A DNA stretch of 64,000 nt from Actinomadura sp. NAK00032 (lineage in GTDB: Bacteria > Actinomycetota > Actinomycetes > Streptosporangiales > Streptosporangiaceae). The DNA lies in NCBI RefSeq assembly GCF_013364275.1, contig NZ_CP054932.1, positions 2,852,001 through 2,916,000 of the forward strand, read 5' to 3'. The position numbers were made by a program, and so were the translations under genes. Each line of letters starts with the position of its first letter. Position 1 is the first letter of the stretch. Positions 36,390-45,697 of this stretch are shown one piece after another. A model generated the notes under the pieces. That model had not been told where the DNA came from. It made no database searches and saw only the letters and a list, made by a program, of their open reading frames with translations.

Positions 36390-37997
36390 TCACGGGAACT
36401 GCTGGTAGGCGGGGGTCGTCAGGAACTCGGAGTACTCGTCCGCCAGGGTGACCTCCTTGAAGAGGGCGACCGCCTGGTCGTAGCGGGGCTCGTTGTACGC
36501 CTGCCCCAGCTCGGTGCGGATCTTGCCGAGCTCCTCGTCCAGGAGCTGCTCGACCCACTCCTTGGTGATCTTCCGGCCCTCGGCGGTGGCGACGCCGTTG
36601 TAGATCCACTGCCACACCTGGGAGCGGGAGATCTCGGCGGTGGCCGCGTCCTCCATCAGGTTGTGGATGGCGACGGCGCCGGCGCCGTCCAGCCAGGTGG
36701 CGAGGTAGCGCAGCGCCACGTCGATGTTGTTGCGCAGGCCGGTCTCGGTGATCTCGCCGGGGGTGTCCTTGACGTTGAGCAGGTCGGCGGCGGTGACGCG
36801 GACGTCCTCGCGGAGCCGGTCGCGCTGGTTCGGCTCGTCGCCGAGGACGCCGTCGAACACCTCGCGGCAGACGGGGACGAGGTCGGGGTGGGCGACCCAC
36901 GAGCCGTCGAAGCCGTCGCCGGACTCGCGGGCCTTGTCGGCGCGGACCTTCTCCAGCGCGACCTTGTTGACCGCCTCGTCCCGGCGGGACGGGATGAACG
37001 CCGCCATGCCGCCGATCGCGTGCGTGCCGCGCTTGTGGCACGTCCGGACCAGCAGCTCGGTGTAGGCGCGCATGAACGGTGCGGTCATCGTGATCGCGTT
37101 GCGCTCGGGGAGGACGAACTCCGCGCCCCGGTCCCGGAACTTCTTGATCACCGAGAACAGGTAGTCCCAGCGGCCGGCGTTCAGGCCCGCGGAGTGGTCG
37201 CGCAGCTCGTAGAGGATCTCCTCCATCTCGAACGCGGCCGGGATCGTCTCGATCAGCACGGTCGCGCGGATGGTGCCGCGCGGGACGTCCAGGTGGTCCT
37301 GCGCGAGGTTGAAGGCGTCGTTCCAGAGCCGCGCCTCCAGGTGGCTCTCCATCTTGGGCAGGTAGTAGTACGGCCCCTTGCCCTTGGCCAGCTGGCGCCG
37401 CGCCGAGTGGAAGAAGTAGAGGCCGAAGTCGAACAGCGACCCGGACATGGGCTCGCCGTCGACCAGGAGGTGCTTCTCCTCCATGTGCCACCCGCGCGGC
37501 CGGACGACGATGGTCGCGAGCTCCTCGTCGGCCTTGAGCGCGTAGCTCTTGCCGGACTTGGCGTCGGTGAAGTCGATGGTGCGGTCGAGGGCGTCCCGCA
37601 GGTTGAGCTGGCCCTCGACCATGTTGTCCCACAGCGGCGTGTTGGCGTCCTCGAAGTCGGCCAGCCACACCTTCGCGCCCGAGTTGAGCGCGTTGATCGT
37701 CATCTTCCGGTCGGTGGGGCCGGTGATCTCGACACGGCGGTCCACCAGGCCGGGCGCGGGCTCGGCGACGCGCCAGGAGTCGTCGTCGCGGACGCCCGCG
37801 GTCTCGGGCAGGAAGTCGAGCGTGCCGCCCGCCGACAGCGTGCGCTGCCGCTCCGCGCGGGCCTCCAGCAGCTCCTTGCGGCGGGCGCCGAGAGCGCGCT
37901 GCAGGGCGGCGAGAAGGCCGAGCGCCTCGGGGGTCAGGATCTCCTCGTAGCGGTCGCCGAGGGGTCCGGTGACCTCGACGCCTTCCAGTGCGGCCAT
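36390..37997 (-). CDS. aceB: malate synthase A
   Basis: A 535-residue malate synthase of the A type: [87 protein letters not shown] and the C-terminal VWQWIYNGV. It condenses glyoxylate and acetyl-CoA to malate. The ATG follows AAGGGCAAGG. Together with glcDEF downstream it forms a route from glycolate through glyoxylate to malate. A palindromic site sits just upstream. Confidence 0.96.
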   Translation of the reverse strand: MAALEGVEVTGPLGDRYEEILTPEALGLLAALQRALGARRKELLEARAERQRTLSAGGTLDFLPETAGVRDDDSWRVAEPAPGLVDRRVEITGPTDRKMTINALNSGAKVWLADFEDANTPLWDNMVEGQLNLRDALDRTIDFTDAKSGKSYALKADEELATIVVRPRGWHMEEKHLLVDGEPMSGSLFDFGLYFFHSARRQLAKGKGPYYYLPKMESHLEARLWNDAFNLAQDHLDVPRGTIRATVLIETIPAAFEMEEILYELRDHSAGLNAGRWDYLFSVIKKFRDRGAEFVLPERNAITMTAPFMRAYTELLVRTCHKRGTHAIGGMAAFIPSRRDEAVNKVALEKVRADKARESGDGFDGSWVAHPDLVPVCREVFDGVLGDEPNQRDRLREDVRVTAADLLNVKDTPGEITETGLRNNIDVALRYLATWLDGAGAVAIHNLMEDAATAEISRSQVWQWIYNGVATAEGRKITKEWVEQLLDEELGKIRTELGQAYNEPRYDQAVALFKEVTLADEYSEFLTTPAYQQFP

Positions 37998-38008
37998 CTG
38001 CCTTGCCC

Positions 38009-38023
38009 TTTCGTATAGCGAAA
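38009..38023. promoter_or_regulatory. palindromic operator-like site at aceB start
   Basis: TTTCG-TATAG-CGAAA is a 15-bp inverted repeat 11 bp upstream of the aceB ATG. Read on the minus strand it contains CTATACG, a possible -10 element. The shape is like IclR-family operators that control glyoxylate genes in other bacteria; no regulator gene is nearby. Confidence 0.5.
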
Positions 38024-38219
38024 TTCGACTTCTGTTATGTGGAGAACCGTACTCGGCGGTGCGAGCCGCGGTCAAAGCGGGTATCCCTTGCGAGACCTCC
38101 CCGCGCGCGCTTGCGTCAACCCAGGGGGAAACAGAGGGATAAGCAGGTGACCTCTGGGGACGGGCGTGAGACGATCGCCGGGAAGATACGGCCGCGAGGC
38201 GGCGTTCTACCGAGGACAT

Positions 38220-39668
38220 ATGACTGAACCTTTCTCTGCAGACCAGACCCAGACCCAGACTCAGATCCAGGACGACGTCGAGTACGAGCCCATGACGGGC
38301 GAACTCGACCTGGAGGACCGCCGGGCACTGCGCCGCGTCGCGGGCCTGTCCACCGAGCTGACCGACGTCACCGAGGTCGAGTACCGCGCCCTGCGGCTGG
38401 AGCGGGTCGTCCTCGTGGGCGTCTGGACGGACGGCACGGCCGCGCAGGCCGAGAACTCCCTGCGGGAACTGGCGCTGCTCGCCGAGACGGCGGGCTCGCA
38501 GGTGCTCGAAGGGCTCGTCCAGCGCCGGTCCCGCCCCGACGCCGCCACCTACATCGGCTCCGGCAAGGCCGCGGAGCTGCGCGACGTCGTGATCTCCACC
38601 GGCGCCGACACCGTCATCTGCGACGGCGAGCTGGCCCCGAGCCAGCTGCGGCACCTGGAGGAGACCGTCCAGGTCAAGGTCATCGACCGGACCGCGCTGA
38701 TCCTGGACATCTTCGCCCAGCACGCCAAGAGCCGCGAGGGCAAGGCGCAGGTCGAGCTCGCGCAGCTCAACTACCTGCTGCCGCGCCTGCGCGGCTGGGG
38801 CGGCAACCTGTCCCGGCAGGTCGGCGGACGCGCCGCGGGCGGCGTCGGCATCGGCGGCCGCGGCCCCGGCGAGACCAAGATCGAGCTGGACCGGCGGCGG
38901 ATCCGCACCCGGATGGCCAAGCTGCGCCGGCAGATCGCCGAGATGGGCAAGGCGCGCGACACCAAGCGCGGCGAGCGCCGTCGCCACCAGGTGCCCGCCG
39001 TCGCCATCGCCGGCTACACCAACGCCGGCAAGTCGTCCCTGCTCAACCGGCTCACCGGCGCGGGGGTGCTGGTGGAGGACGCGCTGTTCGCCACCCTCGA
39101 CCCGACCGTCCGGCGGGCCGAGACGCCCGGCGGCCGCGCCTACACCCTCGCCGACACCGTCGGGTTCGTCCGGCACCTGCCGCACCAGCTGGTGGAGGCG
39201 TTCCGGTCGACGCTGGAGGAGGTCACCGACGCCGGGCTGATCCTGCACGTCGTGGACGGTTCCGACCCCGACCCCGAGTCGCAGATCGACGCCGTCCGCG
39301 AGGTGCTGCGCGAGATCGGCGCGGACGCGATCCCCGAGATCATCGTGATCAACAAGGCGGACGCCGCCGACGACCTCGCGGTCGCGCGGCTGCGGCGCCG
39401 CGAGCCGCACAGCGTCGTCGTGTCCGCCCGCACCGGGTTCGGCATCGAGGAGCTGCGCGCGGTCGTCGAGGCCGACCTCCCGGGGCTGGAGAGCGAGCTC
39501 CACGCCCTCGTGCCGTACGAGCGCGGCGACCTCGTCGCGCAGGTGCACGAGCGCGGTGAGGTGCTCAAGCAGGAGCACGTCGCCGAAGGCACCGTCCTGC
39601 ACGCCAGGGTGCCCGCCGGTCTCGCGGGGGAGCTCTCCCAGTACGAGACCGTGGCCCCGACGGCCTGA
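38220..39668 (+). CDS. hflX: GTPase HflX
   Basis: A 482-residue ribosome-associated GTPase. The N-terminal HflX domain has [16 protein letters not shown] and the glycine-rich [16 protein letters not shown]. The G domain has P-loop GYTNAGKS (265-272), DTVGF and NKAD. HflX splits or rescues stalled ribosomes under stress. The N-terminal ~20 residues include a (QT)n run from a hexamer repeat (CAGACC). The ATG follows GAGGACAT. It ends at a strong terminator and is divergent from aceB. Confidence 0.96.
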   Translation: MTEPFSADQTQTQTQIQDDVEYEPMTGELDLEDRRALRRVAGLSTELTDVTEVEYRALRLERVVLVGVWTDGTAAQAENSLRELALLAETAGSQVLEGLVQRRSRPDAATYIGSGKAAELRDVVISTGADTVICDGELAPSQLRHLEETVQVKVIDRTALILDIFAQHAKSREGKAQVELAQLNYLLPRLRGWGGNLSRQVGGRAAGGVGIGGRGPGETKIELDRRRIRTRMAKLRRQIAEMGKARDTKRGERRRHQVPAVAIAGYTNAGKSSLLNRLTGAGVLVEDALFATLDPTVRRAETPGGRAYTLADTVGFVRHLPHQLVEAFRSTLEEVTDAGLILHVVDGSDPDPESQIDAVREVLREIGADAIPEIIVINKADAADDLAVARLRRREPHSVVVSARTGFGIEELRAVVEADLPGLESELHALVPYERGDLVAQVHERGEVLKQEHVAEGTVLHARVPAGLAGELSQYETVAPTA

Positions 39669-39674
39669 CCTCGG

Positions 39675-39708
39675 CCCACCGGGCCCCGCCACGGGCCCGG
39701 TGGGTTTT
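39675..39708 (+). terminator. rho-independent terminator of hflX
   Basis: CCCACCGGGCCC (39675-39686) pairs perfectly with GGGCCCGGTGGG (39693-39704) over a 6-base loop, followed by TTTT, 7 bp after the hflX stop. It is the clearest classical terminator in the window. Confidence 0.93.
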
Positions 39709-40104
39709 CGGGTGCTCTGAGACCGGCTTCGATCCCGTCCGGAACAAGCGGAAGCATCGTTCGCGTCGCCGAACGGTGACAGCTTGTCCAATCCGCTTGA
39801 CGGTTCGGTTGAAATCCGTACGGTCTTTAGCACTAGGGGCGGGGTGATGGCTGTCGATGCGCTACGACGAGAGGTTGTCGGACGGGCCTTCGGTGCACTA
39901 CCGTGACGAAACCGATATCTCCGGTCTCGTTGCCAGCGGTGGTCGCCCGGCCACCCGACCCTCCATCGGCGAGTCGCCGGCGCCCGGCCGGTGTTTCGGA
40001 TCGAGAGCAGGTGGCCATGGCAGGTCCGAACACTGGAACGAGGGCGAGCGGCCCGCTTCATCCCGCGCGGCTGCGCGCACGGCTCGATCCAGGTCGGTGA
40101 CGCC
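39709..40104. other. 396-bp leader region upstream of the imidazolonepropionase-like gene
   Basis: It holds a probable promoter (39797-39824) and, downstream, two small frames without strong support: 39847-39906 (19 codons) and 39857-40108 (83 codons). The 83-codon frame stops as ATGA on the start of the next gene, but its third-position composition decays after ~25 codons and it has a weak ribosome site. A leader peptide or coupled upstream frame is possible; neither is called as a gene. Confidence 0.45.
39797..39824 (+). promoter_or_regulatory. sigma-70-type promoter candidate
   Basis: TTGACG (39797-39802), a 16-bp spacer, then TACGGT (39819-39824). It follows the hflX terminator and would give a ~270-base leader before the gene at 40105. 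Confidence 0.5.
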
Positions 40105-41319
40105 ATGACCGTACGGCTGTTGACGAACATCGGCAGGCTCTGGACGGGCACCGACGTCTGCAGCAACGCCGCGGTCCTCATCCACGACGACCGCATCGTC
40201 TGGGCCGGCCCCGCCTCCGACCTCCCGCAGAGCGTCCCCGGCATCATCGACGACATCGTCGACGTCGACCACGTCGAGAACCTCGGCGGCGGCCTCGTCA
40301 CCCCCGGCCTCATCGACGCGCACTCCCACCCCGTCTACGCGGGCAACCGGTGGGCCGAGCTCGCCATGCGCACCAGCGGGTCGTCGCACTCCGCCATCGC
40401 CGCCGCGGGCGGCGGCGTCAACTCCACGGTCACCGTCACCCGGGGCACCGACCCCTGGACGCTGTGCAACGGCGTCCGCGAACGGCTCCGCCAGTGGATC
40501 CTCGCCGGCACCACCACCGTCGAGGCCAAGACCGGCTACCACCTCACCCGCGACGGCGAGCTCGCCGACATCCGGATGCTGCGGTCGCTGGAGGGTGAGC
40601 CGTCCATGCCGCGCATCCACGCGACGTTCCTCGCCGCGCACATCCTGCCGCCCGAGTTCTTCGGCCGCCGCCGCGACTACATCGAGGCCGTCCGGCTGTG
40701 GGCCGGCGACGCCGCCGTGGCCGGCGCCGACTCGATCGACGTCTACTGCGACGAGGGCCACTTCACCGCCGAGGAGGCCCGCGCCCTGCTGCTCACCGGC
40801 AAGCGCGCCGGGCTGAAGGCCCGCATGCACGCCTGCGCCAACGAGCGCGTCGGCGCCGCGCAGGTCGCCGCCGAGGTCGGCTGCGCGTCCGCCGACCTGC
40901 TCACCCAGGCCAACGACGACGACATCAAGGCGCTCGCCCACGCCGGCGTCACCGCCACCGTCTGCCCCGGCAGCTCCCTCAACAGCAGCCGCGCGCCCGC
41001 GCCCGTCCGGCAGATGCTCGACCGCGGCGTCACCGTCGCCCTCGGCACCGACCACAACCCCGGCCAGTGCGGCATCACCTCGATGCCGCTCGTCATCGGG
41101 CTGTCGGTCGCCATGTTCGGGCTGAGCGTGACCGAGGCCCTGCGCGCCGCCACCCTCGGCGGAGCCGCCGCCCTGCGCGTCGGCGACCGCGGCTCCCTCG
41201 CGCCCGGCATGCTCGCCGACATCGTGCTGTGGGACGCCGACCACGAGGGCGCGTTCGCGTGGGCGTTCGGCCTCCGCGCCCTGCGCATCTGGCGCGGCGG
41301 CGTCCCCGTCCAGCCCTGA
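40105..41319 (+). CDS. imidazolonepropionase-like amidohydrolase
   Basis: A 404-residue amidohydrolase close to HutI. It has the metal pair H73/H75 ([12 protein letters not shown]), [13 protein letters not shown]242 in ARMHAC, and D316 in GTDHNPG. HutI hydrolyses 4-imidazolone-5-propionate in histidine breakdown. However, the usual ADHL motif, which supplies an active-site histidine, reads ADLL here (263-266), so His is replaced by Leu265. There is no hutU or hutH nearby; degV follows 10 bp on. It may be a diverged paralogue acting on another cyclic amide. The ATG at 40105 gives family-normal length. Confidence 0.75.
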   Translation: MTVRLLTNIGRLWTGTDVCSNAAVLIHDDRIVWAGPASDLPQSVPGIIDDIVDVDHVENLGGGLVTPGLIDAHSHPVYAGNRWAELAMRTSGSSHSAIAAAGGGVNSTVTVTRGTDPWTLCNGVRERLRQWILAGTTTVEAKTGYHLTRDGELADIRMLRSLEGEPSMPRIHATFLAAHILPPEFFGRRRDYIEAVRLWAGDAAVAGADSIDVYCDEGHFTAEEARALLLTGKRAGLKARMHACANERVGAAQVAAEVGCASADLLTQANDDDIKALAHAGVTATVCPGSSLNSSRAPAPVRQMLDRGVTVALGTDHNPGQCGITSMPLVIGLSVAMFGLSVTEALRAATLGGAAALRVGDRGSLAPGMLADIVLWDADHEGAFAWAFGLRALRIWRGGVPVQP

Positions 41320-41329
41320 CGCGCCCTCG

Positions 41330-42181
41330 GTGTCGCCACCCACCGCGGTCGCGGTCGTCACGGATTCCACCGCCTACCTCCCGCCCGGCCTCGCCGAACG
41401 GCACGGGCTGACCGTCGTCCCGCTGCAGATCGCCGTCGGCGGCGCCACCCGCGACGAGGCCGACATCAGCACCGCCGACGCCGCGCGGGCGCTGAAGGAA
41501 TGGCACCCCATCACCACGTCGCGCCCGGCCCCGGAACGCTTCGCCCGCGCCTACGAGACCGCCGCCTCCCGCGGCGCCCGCCACATCGTCTCCGTGCACC
41601 TGTCGTCCGCCCTCTCCGGGACGGTGGAGGCCGCCCGCCTCGCGGCCCGCGACGCCCCCGTGCCCGTCACCGTCATCGACAGCGGGACCATCGGCCTCGG
41701 ACTCGGCTTCGCCGCCCTCTCCGCGGCGTCCGCGGCCCTGTCGGGCGGCACCCCGGAATCCGCCGCGTCCGCCGCCGTCCGCCGGGCCGAACTCACCCGC
41801 TCCCTCATCTACGTCGACACCCTCGAACACCTGCGGCGCGGCGGCCGCATCGGCGCCGCCGCCACCCTCCTCGGCTCCGCGCTCATGGTGAAGCCCCTCC
41901 TGGACATCGCCGATGGACGGATAGCGCCGCTGGAGAAGGTCCGCACCTCCTCGCGCGCGCTCGCCCGGCTCGAAGAACTCGCCGTCGCCGAGGCCGGCGA
42001 CCGCAGGGTCGACCTGGGCATCCAGCACCTCTCCGCCGCGTCCCGCGCCGAGGCCCTGGCCGTCCGCCTGCGCGAACGCGTCCCGCACGTCGAGGACGTC
42101 TACGTAGGCGAGGTCGGCCCGGTCATCGGCGCCCATGTCGGCCCCGGCATGCTGGGCGTGGTCGTGGCGCCCCAGCTCTGA
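41330..42181 (+). CDS. DegV family fatty-acid-binding protein
   Basis: A 283-residue DegV protein: VAVVTDSTAYLPPG at the start, TSRPAPERF, and IYVDTLEHLRRGGRIGAA. DegV/FakB proteins hold a fatty acid for phosphorylation by FakA; no fakA is in the window, so the partner is unknown. It starts with GTG 10 bp after the amidohydrolase. Confidence 0.93.
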   Translation: MSPPTAVAVVTDSTAYLPPGLAERHGLTVVPLQIAVGGATRDEADISTADAARALKEWHPITTSRPAPERFARAYETAASRGARHIVSVHLSSALSGTVEAARLAARDAPVPVTVIDSGTIGLGLGFAALSAASAALSGGTPESAASAAVRRAELTRSLIYVDTLEHLRRGGRIGAAATLLGSALMVKPLLDIADGRIAPLEKVRTSSRALARLEELAVAEAGDRRVDLGIQHLSAASRAEALAVRLRERVPHVEDVYVGEVGPVIGAHVGPGMLGVVVAPQL

Positions 42182-42190
42182 CGCCGGGAG

Positions 42191-42199
42191 TTATCCACA
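42191..42199 (+). promoter_or_regulatory. DnaA-box-like sequence TTATCCACA
   Basis: An exact match to the classical DnaA box TTATCCACA, 51 bp before the comEA start. It is a single box away from any origin signature, so it is either a DnaA-controlled promoter site, another factor's site, or chance. Confidence 0.4.
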
Positions 42200-42250
42200 A
42201 TCACCGAACCGGCCGCGGCCACCGCCCGGCCGTCCTTAGCGTCGGCTGCC

Positions 42251-42910
42251 ATGAGCCCCGACGCGCACGCCCGCCTCCACGCCCTCATGGGCAAGGTGAA
42301 ACCGCCCGACACACCGCTGCCGCGCGCGACCCCCGAACGCTCCCACGTCCGGACGCTGGTCGTCATCGGCGTGATCGCGGCCCTGGTCGCGGCCGGCTAC
42401 CTGTGGCTGGCACGCCCGCGCCCCCGGGAGCCCGCCGCCCCGGTGGCGGCCGCCACGCTCACCCGCCCCACCGTCTCGGCCCGCCCTGCGGCGGCCTCCT
42501 CGGTGGTCGTGCACGTCCTCGGCAAGGTCAAGCACCCCGGCGTGATCACACTGCCGTCCGGGTCCCGCGTCGCCGAGGCCATCAAGGCGGCCGGCGGCGT
42601 CCGCGCCGACGCCGAGACCGGCACGCTCAACCTCGCCCGCAAGCTCGTCGACGGCGAGCAGATCCCGGTGGGCGTCCCCCGGCCACCGCAACCGGCCGCG
42701 TCCCCCGCGGCGTCCGGCGCGCCGCTCGACCTGAACACCGCCACCGCCGACCAGCTGGACGACCTCCCCGGCGTGGGCCCCGTCCTCGCCCAGCGCATCG
42801 TCGCCTACCGCACCGAACACGGCGGCTTCCGCTCGGTCGAGCAACTCCAGGAGGTCAGCGGCATCGGAGCCCGCCGCTTCGCCGACCTGAAACCCAAGGT
42901 CCGCGCATGA
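42251..42910 (+). CDS. comEA: ComEA-like DNA-binding protein
   Basis: A 219-residue protein: short cytoplasmic start, one membrane helix (about 36-56), an SLBB-type domain (VVHVLGKVKHPGVITLPSG) and a C-terminal double helix-hairpin-helix domain (LDLNTATADQLDDLPGVGP). ComEA binds incoming double-stranded DNA at the cell surface. It overlaps comEC by 4 bp. Confidence 0.93.
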   Translation: MSPDAHARLHALMGKVKPPDTPLPRATPERSHVRTLVVIGVIAALVAAGYLWLARPRPREPAAPVAAATLTRPTVSARPAAASSVVVHVLGKVKHPGVITLPSGSRVAEAIKAAGGVRADAETGTLNLARKLVDGEQIPVGVPRPPQPAASPAASGAPLDLNTATADQLDDLPGVGPVLAQRIVAYRTEHGGFRSVEQLQEVSGIGARRFADLKPKVRA

Positions 42911-45198
42911 TCCGCGACATCAGACTCCTGGCCCCCGCCCTCGCCACCTGGCTGACGGCCGCCACGACCCTCTCCTTCCCCCCACCCCTCACCTACACCC
43001 TCGCGGCAACCGCGGCCCTGACCTCCCTCTACCTACTGACCCGCCGCCGACCAGCCGCCCCGCACAACCGCCCCGGGGCGGGCGGGTGGCGGGTCGTGGT
43101 CGGGGTCGTGTTGGCGTGTGCGGCGGCGTCGGCGTGCGGGGTGGCGCTGCGGACGACCGCCGTCACCACCGGTCCCGTGCGCGACCTCGCCCGTGCGGGA
43201 CGGTTCGCGGCGGCCGAGGCGGTGGTCACCGGCGACCCGCAGGCCAAGCCGGGCCACGGCCGGCGGATGGTCATCGTCCGGGCGCGGGCGGAGGCGGTGG
43301 AGCGCACGAAGGTCCGCGTTCCGGTGCTGCTCATCGCGGGCGACCCCGGCTGGCTGCGCCTCGTCCCCAGCCAGCGGGTGCGGCTGCGCGGCCGGTTCGC
43401 GCCGCCCGACCGGACGGGCCTGCTGGCCGCGGTCGTGATCGTCCGGGGGCCGCCGTCGGTCCTCGGCCCGCCGTCCGCACCGCAGCGCGCCGCCGAGCAC
43501 GTGCGGGCCCGCCTGCGGGCCGCGGTCGACCGGCTGCCGCCCGACCGGCGCGGCGTGCTGCCCGGGATGGTCGTCGGCGACACCTCCCGCCTCGACCCCG
43601 CGCTGGCCGAGGAGTTCCGGACCGCCGGGCTCACCCACCTCCTGGTGGTCTCCGGCGCGAACCTGGCGATCGTCACCGGGGCGGTCCTCGGGCTGTGCCG
43701 CCTCGCCGGCCTCGGCCGCCGCCGCGCCCCGCCCGTGGCCGTCCTCGCGGTGCTGGCGTTCGTCGTCGTCGCGCGGCCGGAACCGAGCGTCCTGCGGGCG
43801 GCGCTCATGGGCGTGATCGGCCTGCTCGCGCTGCTCACCGGCCGGGAGCGCCACGGGCTCCCCGCGCTGGCCGCGGCCGTCCTCCTCCTCGTCCTGATCG
43901 ACCCCGAACTCGCGCGCTCGTACGGCTTCGCGCTGTCGGTCCTCGCGACGGCCGGGCTGCTGGTCCTCGCACCGTCCTGGCGGGAGCGGCTCGCCCGCCG
44001 GCTGCCCGGCCCCGTCGCCGACGCCCTCGCGGTCACGGCCGCAGCCGAGGTCGCGGTGGCGCCCGTCCTGGTCATGCTCTCCGGCGAGGTGGGCGTCGTC
44101 TCCGTCGCCGCGAACCTGCTCGCGGCCCCCGCCGTGGCCCCCGCCACCCTCCTCGGCGCGCTCGCGGCCGTGACCGCGCCCGTCTCGGTGCCCCTCGCCC
44201 GGCTGATCGTGTGGCCCGCGGGCCTGGCCGTCGGCTGGATCATCTGGGTCGCCCGCACCGCCGCGGCGCTCCCGTACGCGACCATCCCCTGGACGGGCGG
44301 CGGCCTCGGCGCCCTGGCCCTGCTCGCGGCGGGCGCGGTCGCGCTCCTGATCCTGCGCGGCCGCCGCCTGCGCCTGCTCGCCGCGGCGGCCCTGACCGGC
44401 GTCCTGATCGCGGTCGTCGCCATCCGCGCCATCGCCCCCGGCTGGCCGCCGCCCGGCTGGCAGATGGTCGCCTGCGACGTGGGCCAGGGCGACGCCCTCG
44501 TCCTGTCCGCCGGCCCCGGCCAGGCAGTCATCGTGGACACCGGCCCAGAACCCGCCCCCGTCGACCGCTGCCTGCGGCGCCTCGGCATCGAGGACATCCC
44601 GCTCGTGATCCTCACCCACCCGCACGCCGACCACGTCAACGGCATGCCGGGCGTCCGCCACCGCCGCAGGGTCCACGAGGTGCTCACAACACCCCTCAGC
44701 CCGGGCCGCGAAGCGCGCTACACCACGGGCCTCACCACCCGCCACGCCGAACCGGGACAGCAGTGGCGCATCGGCGACCTGACCCTCTCGGTCCTGGCCC
44801 CGCTCAGCTCCGCCCACACCCTCTCCCCGAAGGACGACGGCACCGTGATCAACAACGCCAGCGTCGTCCTCGTCGCCCGAAGACCGGGCTTCAGCGCCCT
44901 CCTGGCCGGCGACATCGAAGTGGACGCGCAACGCGCGCTGGAGGCCGGCGTCCCCCGTGTCCAGGTCCTGAAGGTGCCGCACCACGGCTCCCGAAGCCAG
45001 GACCCCGGCTTCCTGGCCGCCGCCCACGCGTCCATCGCCCTGATCTCGGTCGGCGAGCACAACGACTACGGCCACCCGTCCGGGGCGACCCTGGGCCTCC
45101 TCCACCGCCTCCACACCCAGATCCACCGCACCGACCAGGAAGGAGACATAGCCATCGTCCGCACCGCGACCACCGTCACCGCCATCTCCCGCAATTGA
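42907..45198 (+). CDS. comEC: ComEC/Rec2 family DNA-uptake channel
   Basis: A 763-residue membrane protein. An N-terminal DUF4131-type domain is followed by the Competence membrane domain (GMVVGDTSRLDPALAEEFRTAGLTHLLVVSG) with many helices, and a C-terminal metallo-beta-lactamase domain with THPHADH (570-576) and KVPHHGS. ComEC transports single-stranded DNA across the membrane. Actinomycetes of this kind are not generally known as naturally competent, and no ComGA-type pilus genes are in the window. The ATG overlaps the comEA stop. Confidence 0.94.
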   Translation: MIRDIRLLAPALATWLTAATTLSFPPPLTYTLAATAALTSLYLLTRRRPAAPHNRPGAGGWRVVVGVVLACAAASACGVALRTTAVTTGPVRDLARAGRFAAAEAVVTGDPQAKPGHGRRMVIVRARAEAVERTKVRVPVLLIAGDPGWLRLVPSQRVRLRGRFAPPDRTGLLAAVVIVRGPPSVLGPPSAPQRAAEHVRARLRAAVDRLPPDRRGVLPGMVVGDTSRLDPALAEEFRTAGLTHLLVVSGANLAIVTGAVLGLCRLAGLGRRRAPPVAVLAVLAFVVVARPEPSVLRAALMGVIGLLALLTGRERHGLPALAAAVLLLVLIDPELARSYGFALSVLATAGLLVLAPSWRERLARRLPGPVADALAVTAAAEVAVAPVLVMLSGEVGVVSVAANLLAAPAVAPATLLGALAAVTAPVSVPLARLIVWPAGLAVGWIIWVARTAAALPYATIPWTGGGLGALALLAAGAVALLILRGRRLRLLAAAALTGVLIAVVAIRAIAPGWPPPGWQMVACDVGQGDALVLSAGPGQAVIVDTGPEPAPVDRCLRRLGIEDIPLVILTHPHADHVNGMPGVRHRRRVHEVLTTPLSPGREARYTTGLTTRHAEPGQQWRIGDLTLSVLAPLSSAHTLSPKDDGTVINNASVVLVARRPGFSALLAGDIEVDAQRALEAGVPRVQVLKVPHHGSRSQDPGFLAAAHASIALISVGEHNDYGHPSGATLGLLHRLHTQIHRTDQEGDIAIVRTATTVTAISRN

Positions 45199-45273
45199 CC
45201 AGAGCCCGCCCCAGCCCCCACGCCCAACCCACCGCCCCTGAAACCCCAACCCGCCGCCCCTGAAACGCCAACC

Positions 45274-45358
45274 CGCGCGGACCTCGACCCCGCGCGGACC
45301 TCGTTCCCGCGCGGACCTCGTTCCCGCGCGGACCTCGTTCCCGCGCGGACCTCGGCCG
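45274..45358. repeat. 17-bp tandem repeat, five copies
   Basis: Unit CGCGCGGACCTCGTTCC. The middle three copies are identical; the first ends ACCC-type and the last ends GCCG-type. Copies abut directly without spacers. Confidence 0.95.
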
Positions 45359-45431
45359 TGTCCGAGGCCTGGCCTCGCCCGGAGCCTGGCTGTGTCCGGA
45401 GCTGGGCGTGTCGGGCGTCTGGGCGAGTTCT

Positions 45432-45633
45432 GGGCTCAGCCCGTCCGGAGCTTGGGCGTGTTTGAAGTTTGGGCGTGTTCGGGGCTTGGTCTTGCTCGGG
45501 GGCCGGCTGTGCTCGGAGGCTGGGCGTGTCCGGGGCTCAGCCCGTCCGGAGCTTGGGCGTGTTTGAAGTTTGGGCGTGTCCGGGGCCTGGCCTCGCTCGG
45601 GGGCCGGCTGTGCTCGGAGCTTGGGCGGGGCCG
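45432..45633. repeat. 101-bp direct repeat, two copies
   Basis: Copies start at 45432 and 45533, each with GGGCTCAGCCCG. They are nearly identical over the first 45 bp and differ at scattered positions after that. Each contains inner TGGGCGTGT subrepeats. Confidence 0.9.
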
Positions 45634-45697
45634 GAGCTTGGGGGCGGGTGGTTGGTGGGTGGCGCGGAGGGGGAGTGGGGCGTGGCATGCTGGCGGG

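Larger units (their letters stand above)
45199..45697. other. 499-bp gene-free repeat island between comEC and holA
   Basis: No gene is supported; frames here give only low-complexity Pro/Arg- or Gly/Trp-rich translations. The plus strand is C-rich up to about 45350 and abruptly G/T-rich from about 45360 to 45690. It contains two copies of a 22-bp unit (45224-45267), five copies of a 17-bp unit and a duplicated 101-bp unit. Confidence 0.8.

Noticed and set aside
37998..40313. Minus-strand extension of the malate synthase frame by ~770 codons across hflX
   Set aside because: The sequence upstream of MAALEGVEV is an antisense reading of hflX, and a good ribosome site and operator lie directly before 37997.
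41500..42906. Long plus-strand extension before comEC through degV and comEA
   Set aside because: It is a shifted-frame reading of degV and comEA; the comEC ATG overlaps the comEA stop and gives the family length.
45274..45358. CRISPR array
   Set aside because: The 17-bp units are directly adjacent with no spacers, and no cas genes are present.
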